Notes under the pieces: generated by a model
Database searches by the model: none
What the model saw: only the letters and a program-made list of their open reading frames with translations
What the model was told of the DNA's origin: nothing
Translations under genes and position numbers: made by a program
Assembly (NCBI GenBank): GCA_016717855.1
Contig: JADKEV010000021.1
Span: forward strand, 1 to 64,000
Direction of reading: 5' to 3'
Length of the DNA: 64,000 bases
From: Betaproteobacteria bacterium
GTDB lineage: Bacteria; Pseudomonadota; Gammaproteobacteria; Burkholderiales; Casimicrobiaceae
Shown: positions 12,213-21,345 of the stretch, one piece after another
Position numbering within the stretch: position 1 is the first letter of the stretch
Layout of the letters: each line of letters starts with the position of its first letter

Positions 12213-12929
12213 TCAAGCCGCCAGGGCCGGCTCCATGCCGTGGCGCCGCTTGGCGTCCGCGGTGGCCGGGGACCGCATGTAGTCGAGAAATGCGCGCGCG
12301 GCTTCCGGTTGCGTCGAGGCGGCGCACACGCCGGCCGAAAAGGTGGTGACGATCTCCAGGCCCGGCGGCATCGTGCCGAGCACGGCAATGCCCTCCTCGT
12401 GCATCAGTTCGCTGTGCTGCTGGAAGCCGAGCTCGACTTCGCCACGCGCCAACAGCCTGCCCACCGGCACCCCGGGCGCCGCCTGCACCAGGCGCTCGCG
12501 GATGGCGGCGGCGACGCCCCAGCGCTCGAACAACCGGGACAGCGCGGCCCCGCTCGGCCCGGTGGAATAGCCGATCATGCGCGCGGACAGCACCGCGCGC
12601 CGCAGCGCGTCCTCCGAGGCGATGTCCGGGCACGGGGCGCCGGCGCGCACCGCGATCGCGACCTCCGAGCGCACCAGGTCGGTCTTGCTGCCGGCGATCA
12701 CGCATCCGGCGGCAATGAGCTTGTCGATCGCATCGGCGGCGAGCGCGACCACGTCGAACGCTTCCCCCGACTGCACCCGCTTCGCCGCGTCGACGCCGCC
12801 CGTCGCTTCGAACGCGACCTCGACGCCGGAGCGCAGCCGCCAGGTGTCGGCCAGGTCCGCGAGCACCTGCCGCGTCGCCATCGACGAGATGCCGGTGATC
12901 CTGATCGTCACGCGCGGTGCCTTCGGCAT
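12213..12929 (-). CDS. ModA-like substrate-binding protein
   Basis: A 238-residue protein of the SBP_bac_11/ModA superfamily, with SGEAFDVVALAADAIDKLIA and IGYSTGPSGA motifs seen in extracellular solute-binding proteins. With the start MPKAPRVTIRI no signal peptide is visible; a longer frame upstream adds no clear one either, so the protein may be cytoplasmic, as in other catabolic-cluster homologues. It lies 40 bp upstream of ligJ on the same strand and is probably the first gene of the lig operon. Its role may be ligand sensing or delivery; this is inference. Confidence 0.7.
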   Translation of the reverse strand: MPKAPRVTIRITGISSMATRQVLADLADTWRLRSGVEVAFEATGGVDAAKRVQSGEAFDVVALAADAIDKLIAAGCVIAGSKTDLVRSEVAIAVRAGAPCPDIASEDALRRAVLSARMIGYSTGPSGAALSRLFERWGVAAAIRERLVQAAPGVPVGRLLARGEVELGFQQHSELMHEEGIAVLGTMPPGLEIVTTFSAGVCAASTQPEAARAFLDYMRSPATADAKRRHGMEPALAA

Positions 12930-13069
12930 GACGCGCGCGCACCGGCGCGCCGGGCACGGGCGAAGCAGTTCGACGCGACGAGGACGCCGCTGCGGATGAC
13001 AAGGAATGACAGCGCCGTTTGCATGGCCCGAGTCTGGCAGGGCGCCCGCGGCGGCACAAGCCGGCAGGC

Positions 13070-13130
13070 GCACTAGCTGATATTCCATTCTGCTATAGCT
13101 GCCAGGAAGCTATTCAAATACAATCCAGCG
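13070..13130. promoter_or_regulatory. Divergent control region of the LysR gene and lig operon
   Basis: AT-richer stretch just before the LysR start, containing GATATTCCATTCTGCTATAG and CTATTCAAATACAAT. LysR regulators usually bind a T-N11-A site here to control their own gene and the divergent operon. The exact operator is not resolved by eye. Confidence 0.35.
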
Positions 13131-14057
13131 ATGGACCTCAAGCAGATCGAGTACTTCGTTCGCGTCGCGGAAATGGGCAGCTTCACCCGCGCCGCCGGCG
13201 TGCTCGGCGTGGCCCAGCCGGCGCTCAGCCGGCAGGTGCGCCTGCTGGAAGTCGAGCTGCGGCAGAACCTGCTGCTGCGCAATGGGCGTGGCGTGACGAC
13301 CACCGAAGCGGGCAGGATACTGCTCGAGCATGGCCGCGGCATCCTGCATCAGGTCGAGCGGGCGCGCGAGGACCTTGGCCGGGCAGGGGCCACGCCCGCC
13401 GGCCGCGTCGCGGTGGGCTTGCCGCCCACGATCGCCAAGATGATGGCCGTGGCACTCACCCGCGAGTTCCGCCGCCGGCTGCCCGACGCGGCGCTGTCCC
13501 TCATCGAGGGCTTGTCGATCTCGATGGAAGAACGGCTGGTCGCGGGCCGGCTGGACATCGCCCTGCTGTACAACCCCGTGCCGTCGCCGGAACTCGAGTT
13601 CGTTCCGCTGCGCGAGGAGGAGTTGCTGCTGGTCTCGGCAAAGCCGGGGCCGCGGGCGCGCAAGGCGCCGAAGTCACCGAAGTCGCCGATCGCGCTGGCC
13701 GATGTCGCCACGCTGCCGCTGGTGATACCCAGCCGGCCCAATGCCTTCCGGATGCTGGTCGAGACGACGATGGCCGGCATCGGCTGCCGGCCCGCCATCG
13801 CGCTGGAAATCGACGGTGTCGCGGCGATACTCGACCTGGTCTCGGACGGCGCCGGCCACGCGATCCTGCCCCGCTACGCGGTGCTGACAGCGGCGCGGCC
13901 GGAGGCCTACGTCACCCGGCGCATCGTCAAGCCGAAGCTGGCCAGCAAGCTCGAGATCGCCACTTCGTCGCAGCGCGCGACCACTCTCACGCAACAAGCG
14001 GTGCTGGCGCTGATCCGTGACGTCGCCGCGAAGGTGTTTGCGGGCGCCAAAGCCTAG
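13131..14057 (+). CDS. LysR-family transcriptional regulator of the lig operon
   Basis: A 308-residue LysR regulator. The N-terminal winged helix-turn-helix reads MDLKQIEYFVRVAEMGSFTR with AAGVLGVAQPALSRQVRLLE following; the rest is a LysR substrate-binding domain. It is divergent from the ModA-like gene and ligJ, the standard arrangement for a LysR activator of the adjacent catabolic operon (compare LigR/PmdR). The inducer, probably a pathway intermediate, cannot be read. Its 3' end lies 5 bp before a repeat element. Confidence 0.88.
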   Translation: MDLKQIEYFVRVAEMGSFTRAAGVLGVAQPALSRQVRLLEVELRQNLLLRNGRGVTTTEAGRILLEHGRGILHQVERAREDLGRAGATPAGRVAVGLPPTIAKMMAVALTREFRRRLPDAALSLIEGLSISMEERLVAGRLDIALLYNPVPSPELEFVPLREEELLLVSAKPGPRARKAPKSPKSPIALADVATLPLVIPSRPNAFRMLVETTMAGIGCRPAIALEIDGVAAILDLVSDGAGHAILPRYAVLTAARPEAYVTRRIVKPKLASKLEIATSSQRATTLTQQAVLALIRDVAAKVFAGAKA

Positions 14058-14061
14058 CTTC

Positions 14062-14227
14062 GTAGGATGGGTGGAGCGCAGCGATACCCATCTCTTTGAA
14101 TCGTACGGAACCGGTGTCGAGGTGCGATTTTCCCTTGGGGGCACGCGAAATGTCGTGCCCGTACGGGCAGATGGTATCGCTGCGCCTCCACCCATTGATG
14201 GGTATCGCTGCGCTCCACCCATCCTAC
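14062..14227. repeat. Interspersed inverted-repeat element, copy 2
   Basis: Same element as at 10247, in the same orientation, bounded by GTAGGATGGGTGGAGCGCAG and CTGCGCTCCACCCATCCTAC. The interior contains GAACCGGTGTCGAGGTGCG and a GGGCACG-N7-CGTGCCC hairpin, and an extra inner copy of the right repeat. It fills the gap between the LysR gene and the following hydrolase gene. Confidence 0.75.
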
Positions 14228-14267
14228 GAGTCAGACAGGCACGAGCTTCTGCGCCATAATTCGTTCC

Positions 14268-15218
14268 ATGAACGCAGGCACACGCCTCCCCGGCACCCCC
14301 GACCCGATGCACGTATGGCCAGGCGCGGGCGGGGTTCGGATCGCCGGCGACGCCTGGGGCGACCCCGGCGGGCCGCTGGTGTTGCTGCAGCACGGCGGCG
14401 GACAGACTCGCCACGCGTGGAAAGGGGCCGGCGAGACCCTGGGCGCCGCCGGCTATTACGCCATCGCCTTCGATGCGCGCGGCCATGGCGATTCGGATTG
14501 GGCGCCCGACGGCGTGTACACCCAGGACGCGATGGTGGAGGACCTCAAGTGCGTAATCGCCGCGCTCGGCAACCGCCGCCCGGTGCTGGTCGGCGCCTCG
14601 ATGGGCGGGGGCACGAGCCTGGTCGCCGTCGGCGAGGATCACGTCGATGCCACCGCGCTGGTCATGGTCGATATCGCCCCGCGCATCGAGCCGGAAGGCG
14701 TCGACAAGATCCGGGCCTTCATGGGCCAGAAGCCCGACGGGTTCGCGTCCCTCCAGGAAGTGGCCGATGCCATCGCCGGCTACCAGCCCCATCGCAGCCG
14801 CCCGCGCACTCTCGACGGGCTGGCGAAGAACGTGCGGCTGCAAGCGGACGGCAAGTACCGCTGGCATTGGGACCCGCGCTTCCGCGGCGGGCAGTTCGAC
14901 CTTGAGAAACGGCGCAAGCGCCTCGAAGCCTGTGCGCGCAGCCTCACCCTGCCCACTTTGCTGGTCCGCGGCGGTCTGTCGGACGTGCTCACCGAAGCGG
15001 GCGCTCAGGAGTTCCTGAAGCTCTGTCCGCATGCCGAATACGTCAACGTGACCGGTGCCGCGCACATGGTCGCCGGTGACCGCAACGACATCTTCGGCAA
15101 TGCCGTGATTGCGTTCCTGGCGCGCGCGGTGCCCGCGGGCCGCGAGCCGGTCCATCCGGCCCATCTGCCCCGTCCCCACCACGAGGGTCCGCCGGGGGAA
15201 CTCAACGACGTGCCTTGA
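14268..15218 (+). CDS. Alpha/beta hydrolase
   Basis: A 316-residue alpha/beta-hydrolase-fold protein. The nucleophile elbow is GASMGGG, an oxyanion-region motif is LLQHGGGQTRHAW, FDARGHGDSDW is the family loop, and the late histidine lies in VTGAAHMVAGD. No signal peptide. The C-terminal tail after about residue 285 is proline-rich and unusual. Members hydrolyse esters, epoxides or C-C bonds; the substrate is not assignable. It stands alone between a repeat element and a convergent gene. Confidence 0.85.
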   Translation: MNAGTRLPGTPDPMHVWPGAGGVRIAGDAWGDPGGPLVLLQHGGGQTRHAWKGAGETLGAAGYYAIAFDARGHGDSDWAPDGVYTQDAMVEDLKCVIAALGNRRPVLVGASMGGGTSLVAVGEDHVDATALVMVDIAPRIEPEGVDKIRAFMGQKPDGFASLQEVADAIAGYQPHRSRPRTLDGLAKNVRLQADGKYRWHWDPRFRGGQFDLEKRRKRLEACARSLTLPTLLVRGGLSDVLTEAGAQEFLKLCPHAEYVNVTGAAHMVAGDRNDIFGNAVIAFLARAVPAGREPVHPAHLPRPHHEGPPGELNDVP

Positions 15219-15277
15219 TGGCGCCGGCGCGGCCGCGGCGGACCGGCATTGTCAGTCCCTGCATCTGCCCCGGGTCG

Positions 15278-16492
15278 TCAGTGAAAATGCGCCGGCGCGC
15301 TGTCGCCACCCTCCGGAAGGTTGGCATGCACGAAGTCGCCGTTGGCGTCGGGAAAAAGCGGCGCCCCGCAGTCATCGCAGAATTCCGGAAAGTGGTTGTC
15401 CGGCAGGATGTGGATGTCGATGATGCCGGCTTCCTTGAGCAGGGCGCTGATCTCGTCGACCGGCGTCTCATCCGGACCTGACCCGGCATCGGCGGGCAGG
15501 TCTTCGCGGCCATACAGCGGCCACACCTCGCCGTGCACGACGGCATCATTGCCCTTCACCGCAAAGCCGATCCGGTATTCATCGATGCCCTCTTCGCCCA
15601 CCCCGGCCACCACGGCGCGCAATTGCGGAGCTTCGACGGCGACGGCGCCCTCCAGATACGCCACGCTCGCCCTGATGGTGTGCGGCCGGATACGGTGATC
15701 GCTCTCGTGCAGGCTGGAGTAGAAGGCATCGGGCAGCAGCAACTCGAATCCGCAACTTGGCAGCAGCGGTGCGAGGTTGGGACGGCCCTGCGCGGTCCAG
15801 TTCTGCAGGCATTGCGCCCGGCCCGCATGCCCGGCATTCGTTTCGGGTTGCTCCTGCCAGCGGAACACGGGCCCGCCGCGCGGCACCGCCACGCCGGCCA
15901 GCAGGAAGCGCGAGTCGGCCAGCAGTTGCGCGGTCTCGCGCGGGTCCACGATGTCCAGCGCTGGCGGCGTGCCGCTGAGCGCCGCGGCGCCGAGCTTCTT
16001 CGTCAGCGCAAAAGTCTCGGCGAACGAGTGCGGCATCTGCTCCAGGCTGAACAGATACGGGGCCAGCATGATGCGCGCATCGGCCGCCAGCACGTGCGCG
16101 CCCAGATGCACTCGCAGCACCTCGGTTTCGGCCGCGGGCAGCGGGCCGCTCGGGATCGCGTAGCGCGTCCACGCCAGTATCGGGGCGGCCAGCAGCAGCA
16201 GGTCGTATCCGGTGCCGGCGACGGTCGCGAGCTGGCTTTCCGCCGTCGACTCGCACCGGTCCATCAGCAAGTCGTAGGCCGCAGCGTCGGTGGTGACCAG
16301 ATGATCGAGCGCCGCCTCCACCGCCTCATCGTTGCCGGCGGCGAGCAGCTTGGTCAGCAACGCGTCGAGCTCGCGCTCCCAAAAGCCGTCTTCGAGCCGG
16401 CTGCCGGAAGTTTTCAAATGGAGCGCCAGCGCCACGAGGCGCTCGCTGTTGCGCGGCATGCGGCCGCGGGAAGTGCTACGTTGTCGTTTCAT
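15278..16492 (-). CDS. DUF2863 family protein
   Basis: A 404-residue cytoplasmic protein matching the DUF2863 family, which I know mainly from betaproteobacteria; function unknown. The start encodes MKRQRSTSRGRMPRN, giving a basic N-terminus; a further upstream ATG adds 12 residues. The C-terminal part holds FCDDCGAPLFPD, a small CxxC zinc-ribbon-like motif followed by a His-containing tail. No operon partner is evident. Confidence 0.75.
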   Translation of the reverse strand: MKRQRSTSRGRMPRNSERLVALALHLKTSGSRLEDGFWERELDALLTKLLAAGNDEAVEAALDHLVTTDAAAYDLLMDRCESTAESQLATVAGTGYDLLLLAAPILAWTRYAIPSGPLPAAETEVLRVHLGAHVLAADARIMLAPYLFSLEQMPHSFAETFALTKKLGAAALSGTPPALDIVDPRETAQLLADSRFLLAGVAVPRGGPVFRWQEQPETNAGHAGRAQCLQNWTAQGRPNLAPLLPSCGFELLLPDAFYSSLHESDHRIRPHTIRASVAYLEGAVAVEAPQLRAVVAGVGEEGIDEYRIGFAVKGNDAVVHGEVWPLYGREDLPADAGSGPDETPVDEISALLKEAGIIDIHILPDNHFPEFCDDCGAPLFPDANGDFVHANLPEGGDSAPAHFH

Positions 16493-16596
16493 GGCCGCAT
16501 TGTAGTCGCTAGGCAGGCGGCGATCCATCTTCGGGATGGCGGAACAGGCCGGGTCTTGCGTGATCTGCCATACTGGCCGATTGCCGGGGGAGTGAA

Positions 16597-17574
16597 ATGT
16601 TCAATCGCCGCAGGCTGGTCATCACGCTGGGCGCCACCGCGCTCGCAGCGCCGTTCGCATCGCTGGCGCCGGCGCAGACCGCGCAACCTGCTCGCATCGG
16701 ACTATTGGGGCCCGGTACCGCTTCCAGCAACGCGGCCTGGGTGGCAGAACTGCTGGCGCGCCTGCGCGACCTGGGTTATGTGGAAGGCAGGAACTTTGTC
16801 CTTGAGCCCCGCTGGGCCGAAGGAAAGAACGACCGGCTCCCCGAACTGGCTGCCGAGCTGGTTCGTCTCAAGGTCGATGTGGTGGTTGCGTTCCAGACGC
16901 CGGCCGCACTCGCGGCAAAGCAGGCAACGAGCACAATTCCGATCGTCATGGGGCCGGCGGGCGACCCCGTCGCGACAGGTCTCGTGGCCAGTCTCGCCCG
17001 GCCGGGCGGCAACGTCACCGGATTGTCCGGCGCCACTTCGGATCTGGCGGCAAAGAACCTCGAACTCATCCGCGACATCGTGCCATCGGCGAAGCGCGTC
17101 GCCATACTCGCGAACGCCAGGGATCCGTTCACCAAGGTGTTCCTGGAACAACTCGAGATTTCTGCGAGGGCCCTGGGCATCACGCTACAGACCATCATGG
17201 TGCAAGGCGACGAGCGGCTGGATGCCGCCTACGTGGAAGTGGCCAATGGGCGGACCGCGGCGGTCATCGTTCAGCCAAGCCTGCCGCAGAAACGAACGGT
17301 GGATCTGGCGCTGCAACATCGTCTCCTGGCGACTTCGCCCGCCCAGGGCTTTGCCGACGCGGGCGGCGTGTTGTCCTACGCGGCGAATGTACCGGACCGG
17401 TTCCGCGATATCGCCTACTACGTGGACAAGATACTCAGGGGCGCGAAGCCCGCCGATCTTCCAGTCCGGCAGCCGACGAAGTTCGAGCTGGTCATCAACC
17501 TGAAGACAGCGGAGTTGATCGGCCTGAAGATACCGCGCGACGTGCTCGCGCGGGCGGACCGGGTCATCAAGTGA
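16597..17574 (+). CDS. ABC transporter substrate-binding protein (ABC_sub_bind family)
   Basis: A 325-residue periplasmic binding protein of the ABC_sub_bind (DUF534) family. The N-terminus MFNRRRLVITLGATALAAPF followed by ASLAPAQTAQ is a signal peptide. Conserved stretches include IGLLGPGTAS, YVEGRNFVLEPRWAEGK, SLARPGGNVTGLS and RADRVIK at the very end. No permease or ATPase gene is adjacent, as often seen for orphan members of this family in betaproteobacteria. Ligand unknown. Confidence 0.85.
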   Translation: MFNRRRLVITLGATALAAPFASLAPAQTAQPARIGLLGPGTASSNAAWVAELLARLRDLGYVEGRNFVLEPRWAEGKNDRLPELAAELVRLKVDVVVAFQTPAALAAKQATSTIPIVMGPAGDPVATGLVASLARPGGNVTGLSGATSDLAAKNLELIRDIVPSAKRVAILANARDPFTKVFLEQLEISARALGITLQTIMVQGDERLDAAYVEVANGRTAAVIVQPSLPQKRTVDLALQHRLLATSPAQGFADAGGVLSYAANVPDRFRDIAYYVDKILRGAKPADLPVRQPTKFELVINLKTAELIGLKIPRDVLARADRVIK

Positions 17575-17714
17575 GACGGTGACGGCGCAAGCGCTGTAGT
17601 ATGCGCCGTAGTACGTCAGATGGACCCACCGGTGGGAAGTCCTGGTGAGTTGCACCAGACCCTGCCGCGCGGACCAGGCAAGCCGCGCATGCATTCTTGT
17701 GACCGGAGAGAAAA

Positions 17715-18590
17715 ATGAGAGCAATCATCCTGCTGCTCGCAGCGGCGTTGTGCTGCGGCAACGTCCACGCGCAGGTGCCGCGCAAGATCAACTACCAGGG
17801 GTACCTGACGAACCCGGGCGGGACGCCGGTCAATGCGACAGTGTCGATGGCGTTGAAGCTGTATGACGTCGTGACGGGCGGGGCGGCGCTCTACGCCGAA
17901 ACGCAGAACGTGACGGCAGCCAACGGCGTGTTCAATGTGATCATCGGCTCGGTCACGCCTATTCCGGGCAGCGTCTTGTTCGATCAGCCGTACTACCTGG
18001 GCATCACCGTCGGGACCGACGCGGAGATGACGCCGCGCCAGCCCGTGGCCGCGAGCGCGTACGCGATCCGGGCGGCGAGCGCGGAGTCACTGGCGGCGAC
18101 GGCGACGGTGCCGGCCACGCAGATCACCGGGACGATCACCAGTGCGATGACCGGCACTGGCGCCGCACAGTTCGTGAGCACCGTTCAGGGTCCTAACAGT
18201 TCGGTCCCACCCGGAGTTGCGTTCACCTTCGATACGCAAGTCCTCAACAGTATTCCAGCGGCAATTGTCGCCTCGGCCGGGAATGGTGGCACTGTGTTCA
18301 CCCTCGGCGCAACGGGTACCTACGTGCTGGACTACGAGATGAGCCTGAGCTCGGCAGGATCCTTTGGGATTTATAGTGGAGCGACAGCTCCGGCCCTCAG
18401 TCTGGACGTGACCTCGATTGCAGGCGCCGCGACTGCCGCCACGTGGATTCACGGGAGAACCCTGATAGTGGTGGCGGGTTCACCGGTCGTCTTCGCAGTT
18501 AGTCCTGTTGTCGGTACTGCCTCCGTCATCAGTGCCGGAACCGCTTTTGGCTCGTACCTGATCAGACTGACCATCTTGAAGATTTCCTAG
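17715..18590 (+). CDS. Secreted protein with BclA/C1q-like C-terminal domain
   Basis: A 291-residue exported protein with a signal peptide (MRAIILLLAAALCCGNVHAQ). The N-terminal half (about 25-115) carries a domain beginning INYQGYLTNPGGTPV and ending PVAASAYAIRAA, often found in secreted and collagen-like bacterial proteins. The C-terminal roughly 120 residues resemble the jelly-roll of BclA/C1q-type trimers. Between them is an Ala/Thr-rich linker rather than Gly-X-Y repeats. A surface or extracellular role is likely but unproven. A GGAGAG ribosome site precedes the ATG. Confidence 0.65.
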   Translation: MRAIILLLAAALCCGNVHAQVPRKINYQGYLTNPGGTPVNATVSMALKLYDVVTGGAALYAETQNVTAANGVFNVIIGSVTPIPGSVLFDQPYYLGITVGTDAEMTPRQPVAASAYAIRAASAESLAATATVPATQITGTITSAMTGTGAAQFVSTVQGPNSSVPPGVAFTFDTQVLNSIPAAIVASAGNGGTVFTLGATGTYVLDYEMSLSSAGSFGIYSGATAPALSLDVTSIAGAATAATWIHGRTLIVVAGSPVVFAVSPVVGTASVISAGTAFGSYLIRLTILKIS

Positions 18591-18646
18591 GTCTCATGCG
18601 AGGCGACCTTCGTGATCAAGTGTGAGCATTCATTCTTGAAAGTCGC

Positions 18647-19492
18647 TCACCACACCCGGGTCAGCCGATACCCGTCTTCCCTGAGCAGCGCCAGCAAACC
18701 TTGCTCGCCATACAAGTGCAACGCGCCGACGGCGACGAAGACGCGCCCGCTCCGCAACGGCAGGAACAGCCGGTGATGCATCAGCGCGGTCCGGTCGAGG
18801 ATCATGTGCTTGATCAGCCGGGAGTAGTGGACGCGCAGGTCGGGAAACTGTTCGTATGTGCGGTCGGCGATCCGCGCCAGTCCCGCGAGGTCGCCGCGCA
18901 GCCAGGCGGCGATGGTCGGCTCGACATTGCCGGCCAGCATGTCCCGGTTGTCGAGCGCGTGGCGAAGCATCGCGACCTGGGTCGCCACCGGGATGGTGTC
19001 GAAGGCGGCGATCTGCTCCTCGAGCAACTCGAGGGGCAGCACCCGCAGGCGCCGCATTCGCGCGGTGGCCAGCAACTGTCCATCCAGGCTTTGCGCGCCC
19101 GCGCCACGCGCGCTGCGGGCGATCTTCAGCATCGCCGCCCACGGCTTCATCCGCTCGATCGCGGCCGGGGCGAGACCTTGCGCGGAAAGTTCGTCGCGGA
19201 TGCGCGCGTACGCGGCGGCGCCGACCAGCGGCTCGAGGCGCTTGCCGCCTTCCAGTTCTTCGAGGTCGGACGTTGCCGCGTCGCGCGCTTCGGGCACCAG
19301 TTCCACGGCGAGCGTCCGCGAGCGGGCGAGCGCGGTGGCGACCGGCTTGGCGAGCACGGCCACGCGCGGATCGGCGACGTGAATTGTCCCCAGCACGAAG
19401 CTGTCGGGGATGCCGGTGCGGGAGACGCGCCACAGGCGGCCGGTGTCGTAGGGGTCGGCGCCGATAGCGGGCGCGACCGCGCCAAGCAGCAA
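18647..19492 (-). CDS. TraB/GumN family protein
   Basis: A 281-residue TraB/GumN-type protein with the two family motifs, GTIHVADP near the N-terminus and AVGALHLYGEQG near the C-terminus. The family is related to Tiki-like metalloproteases. The 5' end is unclear: the only in-frame start-like codon is TTG at 19492, and the upstream frame (VALAKLALLLGAVAPAIGA) looks like a signal peptide with no ATG before a stop at about 19543. An ATG exists in another phase, so a frameshift in the 5' end is possible. Confidence 0.7.
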   Translation of the reverse strand: MLLGAVAPAIGADPYDTGRLWRVSRTGIPDSFVLGTIHVADPRVAVLAKPVATALARSRTLAVELVPEARDAATSDLEELEGGKRLEPLVGAAAYARIRDELSAQGLAPAAIERMKPWAAMLKIARSARGAGAQSLDGQLLATARMRRLRVLPLELLEEQIAAFDTIPVATQVAMLRHALDNRDMLAGNVEPTIAAWLRGDLAGLARIADRTYEQFPDLRVHYSRLIKHMILDRTALMHHRLFLPLRSGRVFVAVGALHLYGEQGLLALLREDGYRLTRVW

Positions 19493-19593
19493 CGCCAGTT
19501 TCGCAAGAGCGACGCGACCAGGCGGCCCTGGCGAAAAGCGCGCTCGCGATCATTGCCGTCACTCGCCAGGGGGGCCTGCGGGCCGGCGCCCGG

Positions 19594-20856
19594 TCAGGGA
19601 CGCGCCGGCCGCTCTTCCGGCGGCAGCAGCGCGACGAACAGCAGGCTGACCGCGGCGATCGCCGAGAGCGCTAGCAGCAGCGCGCCGAAGCCCGCCGCCT
19701 TGACCACTGGGCCCAGCAGGTACACCGCGATGGAACTGATGCCGAAGGAAATCGCGATGCGCATCCCGCTGACCCGCGAACGCATCCCGTCGTCGATGTA
19801 GCGGACGACCATCGCGTCGGTGAACGGAATCGCGCCGAAGGTGAAGGCCATGAACAGCAGCTGTAGCACCCACAGGGTCCAGCCTTCGGCATACGCGGCC
19901 AGCGCGAACAGCGGAATCTGCGCGAACACGACCACCAGGTAGATGCGCTTGATCGGGAAGTGGTCGATCAGCTTGCCGACGATCACCTGCGCGAACGCGG
20001 CGATCGCGTAGACGACGGCCAGCAGCGTGCCCAGCGTCGCCGGGTCCTCGACGATGCCGCGGAAGCGCTCCTGCAGCAGCTGCGCGTTGCCGTTGGTCGT
20101 GAAATTGAAGACGAAGCTGGCGGAGATAGCGGCGAGGGTCATGATGGCCAGCAGGCGCGCGACGGTGCCGCGCGTGCTGATTGCCTGCCGCGGCGCGCGC
20201 TTCGAGGGCGGGGCCGTTTCGCGCGGCGCCACCAGCGCGAAGACGACGCCGCCGGCGATCGACACCAGCCCGGGCACGATGAACGCGGCGCGCCAGCCGA
20301 TCGCCTTGACCAGGAAGCCGGTCGCGATCGCGGCGACGGCGATGCCCATGTTGCCGGCGAGGCCGTTGATGCCGATGGTGAGCCCGGGATTCTTCGCCCC
20401 GGCCACCAGCATCGGGATGCCGACCGGATGGTAGATCGAGGAAAAGACGCCGAGCACCGTCAGCGCGACCGCCAGCTGCCACGCCGTCTGCGTGAATGCG
20501 ACCAGGATCGCCGAGGCGCCGATGCCGACGAAGAAGATGATCATCATCCCGCGCCGGCCCCAGAGATCGCCCAGCCGGCCCGAGGCGATCGACCCCAATC
20601 CGAACATGAAGAACGCGCCGACGCTGTAGGGCATCAGATCTTCCCAGCGCGCGAAGCCGAAGTCCGCCGCGATCGCGCCGACCGCTGTGGCGAAGATCAG
20701 CAGCATCATGTGGTCGATGGCGTGGCCGGCGTTGAGCAGCAGCGACAGCGCGCGCGAAGGCGTGAGCAATGCGTGGGCCAGCGCCGCCGCGCGTTCCGCC
20801 TGCGTCGAGGCCGCCGGCGATCCGGCAGGCGAACCGATCGACTCCTGGTCGAGCAT
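19594..20856 (-). CDS. MFS transporter
   Basis: A 420-residue major facilitator with about twelve transmembrane segments. The loop motif GRLGDLWGRRGMM corresponds to the MFS A-motif. The start MLDQESIGSP is preceded by GGGAGG. A cupin gene lies 14 bp upstream on the same strand, suggesting a two-gene operon. Substrate is unknown; small organic anion or drug efflux are both possible. Confidence 0.82.
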   Translation of the reverse strand: MLDQESIGSPAGSPAASTQAERAAALAHALLTPSRALSLLLNAGHAIDHMMLLIFATAVGAIAADFGFARWEDLMPYSVGAFFMFGLGSIASGRLGDLWGRRGMMIIFFVGIGASAILVAFTQTAWQLAVALTVLGVFSSIYHPVGIPMLVAGAKNPGLTIGINGLAGNMGIAVAAIATGFLVKAIGWRAAFIVPGLVSIAGGVVFALVAPRETAPPSKRAPRQAISTRGTVARLLAIMTLAAISASFVFNFTTNGNAQLLQERFRGIVEDPATLGTLLAVVYAIAAFAQVIVGKLIDHFPIKRIYLVVVFAQIPLFALAAYAEGWTLWVLQLLFMAFTFGAIPFTDAMVVRYIDDGMRSRVSGMRIAISFGISSIAVYLLGPVVKAAGFGALLLALSAIAAVSLLFVALLPPEERPARP

Positions 20857-20870
20857 GGGCGCCTCCCGCT

Positions 20871-21254
20871 TCAGCCTTTGACGAACAGCGTCACCAGCGG
20901 ATCGGGACCGACCTGCCGGCTCCAGTGCCCATGCACGGCCGCGTCGAACGTGGCGCCGGCCGGCACCACGTCGGCGGAGTAGAAATGCTCGCCCGGTTTG
21001 AACACCCGCGAGCTGCCGTCCTGCAGCCCGATCTCCATGGCGCCGCCCAGGATGAACACCCATTGCGGCGTGACCGTGCAGTGGAACTGGCTGCGAAAGC
21101 CGACCGGGCTGTGGCGCAACCGGTAGCCCGCCGAGGGGAACTGGGCCGACAGCAGCGCTGCCGGCGTGCCGTCGGTCAACGGGATGGCGACTTCGCGAAA
21201 CTGCGCGCGGCCGTCCGCGCCGGTGAACAATTCGATCTTGCGGAATTCGGGCAT
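20871..21254 (-). CDS. Small cupin-domain protein
   Basis: A 127-residue single-domain cupin with the second-motif pattern (KPGEHFYSADVVPAGATFDA) and histidines in QFHCTVTPQWVFILGG. Such proteins may bind a metal and act as small dioxygenases, isomerases or sensors; nothing here decides which. It is immediately upstream of the MFS gene and probably cotranscribed with it. Confidence 0.7.
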   Translation of the reverse strand: MPEFRKIELFTGADGRAQFREVAIPLTDGTPAALLSAQFPSAGYRLRHSPVGFRSQFHCTVTPQWVFILGGAMEIGLQDGSSRVFKPGEHFYSADVVPAGATFDAAVHGHWSRQVGPDPLVTLFVKG

Positions 21255-21345
21255 GCCTGTCTCCGGGGTTGCGGGCGCGGCCTGTGCGCAAAGGCGACAT
21301 CATACGCGGGCGGATGGCGCCCGGTCACGAGCCGCGCCGCGGCCG